From Acridotheres tristis (Eukaryota > Chordata > Aves > Passeriformes > Sturnidae): a stretch of DNA of 64,000 nt. Below, in pieces: positions 60,555 to 64,000 of this stretch. The notes under the pieces were generated by a model. The model was not told where the DNA came from. It saw nothing but the letters and a program-made list of their open reading frames with translations, and searched no databases. The stretch is taken from contig CM072885.1 of assembly GCA_037013685.1 (NCBI GenBank), forward strand, positions 25,358,620-25,422,619, in the 5' to 3' direction. A program made the translations under genes and the position numbers. Positions within the stretch are counted from its first letter, which is position 1, and every line of letters begins with the position of its first letter.

Positions 60555-63500
60555 TCAAATAGTGTCTGTTACCTCTTGTTCTTTCAATGGGCATTGCTGA
60601 GAAGAGTCTGACTCCCATCATCTCTCTTCCTTCCCCTTGTCTCCCATTAAATATTTTTGCTCATTGTTAAGATCCACCTTGAACCTTTTCTTCTTCAGTG
60701 CTTTAATCATTTTTGTGGTCCTTTGCTGAACTCACTCTAGTATTCCCATTAGACTGGAGAGCCCAGAACTGGACACAGCAGTGCCGATGATTTACCAATT
60801 TTAAATAGAGGCAAAAAATCTTCCTCTACCTGCTGGCAATGCCTTCCTAGTGCGACCTAGGAGGCTGCTGGCTTTCTTTGCAACAAGGACACATTGTGGA
60901 CTCATGTATAACTTGGTGTTCATCAAGACTTTTTTTGTCAAGCTGGTTCCCAGCCTGTACTGTGTACTGATGCCTGCAGGTGCAGAACTTTTAACTTCCT
61001 TTTGGTAAATGTTACAAGGTTCACATCTGTCCATTTCTCCCACCTATTGAGGTCCCTTTGAATTGAAGTTGATTCAACCGTATGCTATATCAACTTGTTC
61101 CTCTCAGTTTTGTGTTATATGTAGGCTTGCTGAGGATGTCCTCTGACCAATCATCTAGGTCATTAATGAAGATGCTAAAAGAGTAGTGGCCCTAGTATCA
61201 ACCGCTGGGATATGCCACTATTGACTGGCTGCCAGCTGGACTTCATGTTTCTGATTGTAAATCTTTGAGATTGACAGTTCAGTCAGCTTTCAGTCCACCC
61301 CAGTTTTGTTCATCAAGTTCATACTTTTATCAGTTTTTCCATGAGGATATCATAGGGAAACAGTGCTGAAAAGCAAAACAGGCAAAAATCAAGATAGGCA
61401 ATATTCTGTGTTCTTCTCTCTGCCAGGGTGTCTTGGTTTGAAAGACAGGTATTTGCTAAAAGAGACAGGGGCCTCTTTTTGAAAGGGAGAGTATAAACCC
61501 TCCTCCCTTTACTTTAATTTTCAAAGGGGCTCTCAGGCAAAGATATGGGGGATAGGAATAACAGTTCTTTACTGAGATATATATGTATATATATATATAA
61601 AACAAGGCAAACAAAACACAACAACAATAATTGCGAGATCAACAGCAACAGAGGAGAAAACCCAGTAAACAGTTTTCCCGGTTGTGGACACCTTTCCTCT
61701 GTGGTGCAGTTACCGCTCTGGTGCTGCCTGCCTGCTCTCGGTGAGCAGGGAGCAGATGCGGTGATCCCACGTGGCTGGAGGGGCGCTGCGGTGAATGGCG
61801 TCTGTGTCCCAGATGGGAAGAGTGGAGGGGAGACGCTGCTCACGGATCCCAATGCTCCAAAAAGATGTCTGAAGTCGGCAGGAGATGCGGGAGAGAGCGT
61901 CCCAGCGGGGAGATTGTGGGATCCACAGCCAAGGAAGATAGCTCCCCTGCGTCGGGATGGCAGAGCGGAGTTTCTAGCGACCGTCCTTCTCCGAGCCAGA
62001 CGAGCGAGAGAGCAGGCTGCTGCCCACCTCTCCTTTTCTGGTGTCTCCCTTCTCCTCACCCCCTGCGAGAGAAACTGTTACCTTAGCTATCTGAGCTAGG
62101 GTGTAGCCACAAATCCTTAGCATAACAATGGGAAAAATTCCACAGAAAGAAGAGGGAAAAATTCAACCCCCAACACAGAGGAATCATCTAATTGTCGAAG
62201 GTTATCAGATTATTCAATCCTGATTTTGTTTCATAATTGCATACTGATTCTTTGAAATCACTTTCTTGTCCTTAACATGTTTGGAAATTATTTCCAGAAT
62301 TACTTTCTCTTTTACCTTCGCTGGAGTCCTGGTGAAATTGGCTGAACTTTAGTTCCTGGGTCTTTCTTCTTTTGTCTCTTGAGTATAAGAGTTACCTTTG
62401 CTTTTTTTCTTGTCCTGAGGGACCTCTTCAGTAGTTATGACTTTGTGAAGATTCCAGAATTGCCTTGTAATGGCTCTCAGCCATTCATGGGTATGTTCCA
62501 TCAGGTTTGTAGGATTTAGGTATGTCCAATTTGTGTAAGTGTTTGCTAGACGAATTTACTTGTACCAAAGGTAAGTCATGCTTGCTCCTGACTTTCCCAT
62601 AGGTTTAAGGAATCTGAGAATGCCAAAGCCAGATCTTGCCACTCAGGTCCAAAGTGAAGGTGCCATTGAACATCTCTGCATTTTCTCTGTCCTTCATCAC
62701 CATGTTCTCTGCTCCATTCAACAGTGGTCCCACATTTTTCCCTCATCTTCCTTTTGTTGTTGATATTCTTGCAGGAGCCCTTCTTGTTGTCCTTCATGTC
62801 CCTAGCCAGATGCAATATCAGACAGGCTTTGGCTTTCCTAATTTTCTCCTTGCACTCTTGAATAGTGTCTTTGTGTTCTTCCTGGCTATCCCTGGGGCTT
62901 CCTCTCATATACCTCCTTCTTATGTTTGAGTTTTGCATATGTCAAGAGTTCCTTGTTCATCTGTTTAGCCTTCCTGCTACTCTTGCTTGATGTTTTGCTC
63001 ACTAGGGCAGACCATTCTTGAACTTGGAGGAGGTGATCCTTGGAAACCAGCCAGTTGTCCTGCTGTTAGCAAGTCCCTGAACAGACCAGAATCTGCTCTC
63101 CTGAGGTCCAGGGCTGTTGTCCTGCTATTTATTTTGTTCCTTCCTTGTGCCATCCTGAATTCCATCATCTCATGGTCATTGCAGCCATGACTGCTCCAGC
63201 CTTCACATTCCTGGCCATTTTTTTTCTCATTTGTAAGTATGAGACTGAACAGAGCATCTTCCCTTTTTGGCTCCTTAATCACCCATGTCAGGAGGCTATT
63301 ATCAGGGTACTCCAGAGACCTCCTGGATTGCTTGTGCTTGCCCGTCTAGCAGTTGCCTGGATGGTTAAATTCTACCGTGACGACTGCAGTCTGCAAACGC
63401 GAGGCTTCTTCCAGGTGTGGAGAAAGCCTCTGTGTTCTACTTCCTCATGGTTGAGTGGTCTGTAGTGCACACCCATCACAGTGCTGTCCATGTTGCTCTG

Positions 63501-64000
63501 CACACTAGTACTGAGCTGTAAGGTCCCACCTGACTTGTTGCCCATCCCAAGATAGAGCTTCATGCATTCCCATCTGTTTCTCATGTAAAAGGAAACTCAC
63601 TCTCCTCCTTGTCCTGGCCTGTCGTTTCCCAAAGGACCTATATCTGTTCATTGTAGTCCAGTTGTGTGAGCCATCCTGTTACATCTCTGTGATCCTGATG
63701 AGATTTGTAGCCTTGCAACTGTAGTCAAACTTCTTAATTCCTCTGTTCACCACCCTACAAATGTTAGTGTACAGGTGTGTCAGAAGAAGTATCCCAGTCA
63801 TGCTGATTTCACAGAGTAGGTAAGAGCTTCCTTGATACCATTCCTGTAGGTACTTTCTTATTTCTCCCTCTTTTGCTGATAAAGGTCTCTCTTCTCCACA
63901 TTAGGCTGACCTTTGTTTGTCATCTTGGTCTCCTGTTTTCTCACTGTATTGTAGTTTTCTTCCCCCCTCATAATTTCAGTTTAAAAGCTCTCCTTGCCAC
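60555..64000 (-). repeat. Long CR1 LINE copy, antisense, running off the window
   Basis: Reverse-complement CR1 covers most of this end. Minus-strand translation shows RT C-terminal sequence at 60801-61043 (CVLVAKKASSLLGR), the linker before RT at 62576-62938 (RKAKACLILHLARDMKDNKKG) and endonuclease-proximal sequence at 62977-63282 (SHGCNDHEMMEFR, DLRRADSGLFRDLL). Order is colinear with a CR1 pol frame read from high to low coordinates. Frames are broken, so the copy is dead. The LTR at 61429-62175 splits it, and it continues past the window edge, so full length is unknown. Confidence 0.9.
61429..62175 (-). mobile_element. Antisense solo LTR inside the CR1 copy (LTR-H)
   Basis: A 747-bp insertion has + strand ends TGTCTTGGTTTG and CCCCCAACA; on the minus strand it therefore starts TGTTGGGGG and ends AAACCAAGACA. 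The flanks CAGGG (61424-61428) and CAGAG (62176-62180) form a 5-bp duplication with one mismatch. CR1 sequence is colinear on both sides. An AT repeat (about 61575-61600) lies near the minus-strand promoter/polyadenylation region, where AGTAAA may be a decayed signal. A 181-codon minus-strand frame inside is not a gene. Confidence 0.85.

Noticed and set aside
61514..62059. 181-codon minus-strand and 184-codon plus-strand frames
   Set aside because: Both lie wholly inside LTR-H and arise from its G/C-rich composition.
1..64000. CRISPR array, operon, phage or other prokaryotic system
   Set aside because: No regular repeat-spacer structure or dense coding. CR1 elements, ERVs, a CpG island and a spliced exon show vertebrate nuclear DNA.

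Overview
This is vertebrate nuclear DNA, most likely from a passerine (songbird). CR1 LINE remnants are abundant, bird-type LTRs occur (one with a perfect 5-bp target duplication), two class II (beta/alpharetrovirus-like) endogenous proviruses are present, and the only host coding sequence is a 22-codon first exon matching SRGAP1. The lineage assignment is inference from repeat types; no marker gene fixes a species.

Layout. Bases 1-41270 are upstream intergenic DNA. They hold a short gag-only provirus (2124-6782; target duplication ATTATG), an antisense solo LTR (8493-8880), a sense ERVL-type solo LTR (13956-14585; duplication CATGC), a diverged solo LTR of the first provirus family (17407-17731), a 10.2-kb provirus (20781-30982; duplication GCTATT), and antisense CR1 fragments. 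The 10.2-kb provirus has gag, dUTPase, protease, RT, RNase H and integrase remnants and only the tail of env. Later elements broke it: an LTR-plus-leader block in gag, an antisense solo LTR that itself contains another LTR, and a 1.4-kb LTR. The last two insertions interrupt the dUTPase/protease reading frame 17 bases apart.

Bases 41270-42800 are a CpG island with the likely SRGAP1 promoter, 5' UTR and coding exon 1 (42463-42529, + strand, GT donor at 42530). From 42530 to the end the window lies in SRGAP1 intron 1. That intron holds two sizeable antisense CR1 copies (about 51990-53110 and about 60555-64000); the second is interrupted by an antisense LTR (61429-62175).

The genes do not form a pathway. 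One host promoter/exon is embedded in transposon-rich non-coding DNA. All retroviral genes seen are broken by stops, frameshifts, deletions or lost catalytic residues. I found no CRISPR array, operon or unfamiliar multi-gene system. The most informative structures are the layered proviral insertions, the RNA-level signals kept in the provirus (leader palindrome, pro-pol slip site), and upstream ORFs in the SRGAP1 5' region.
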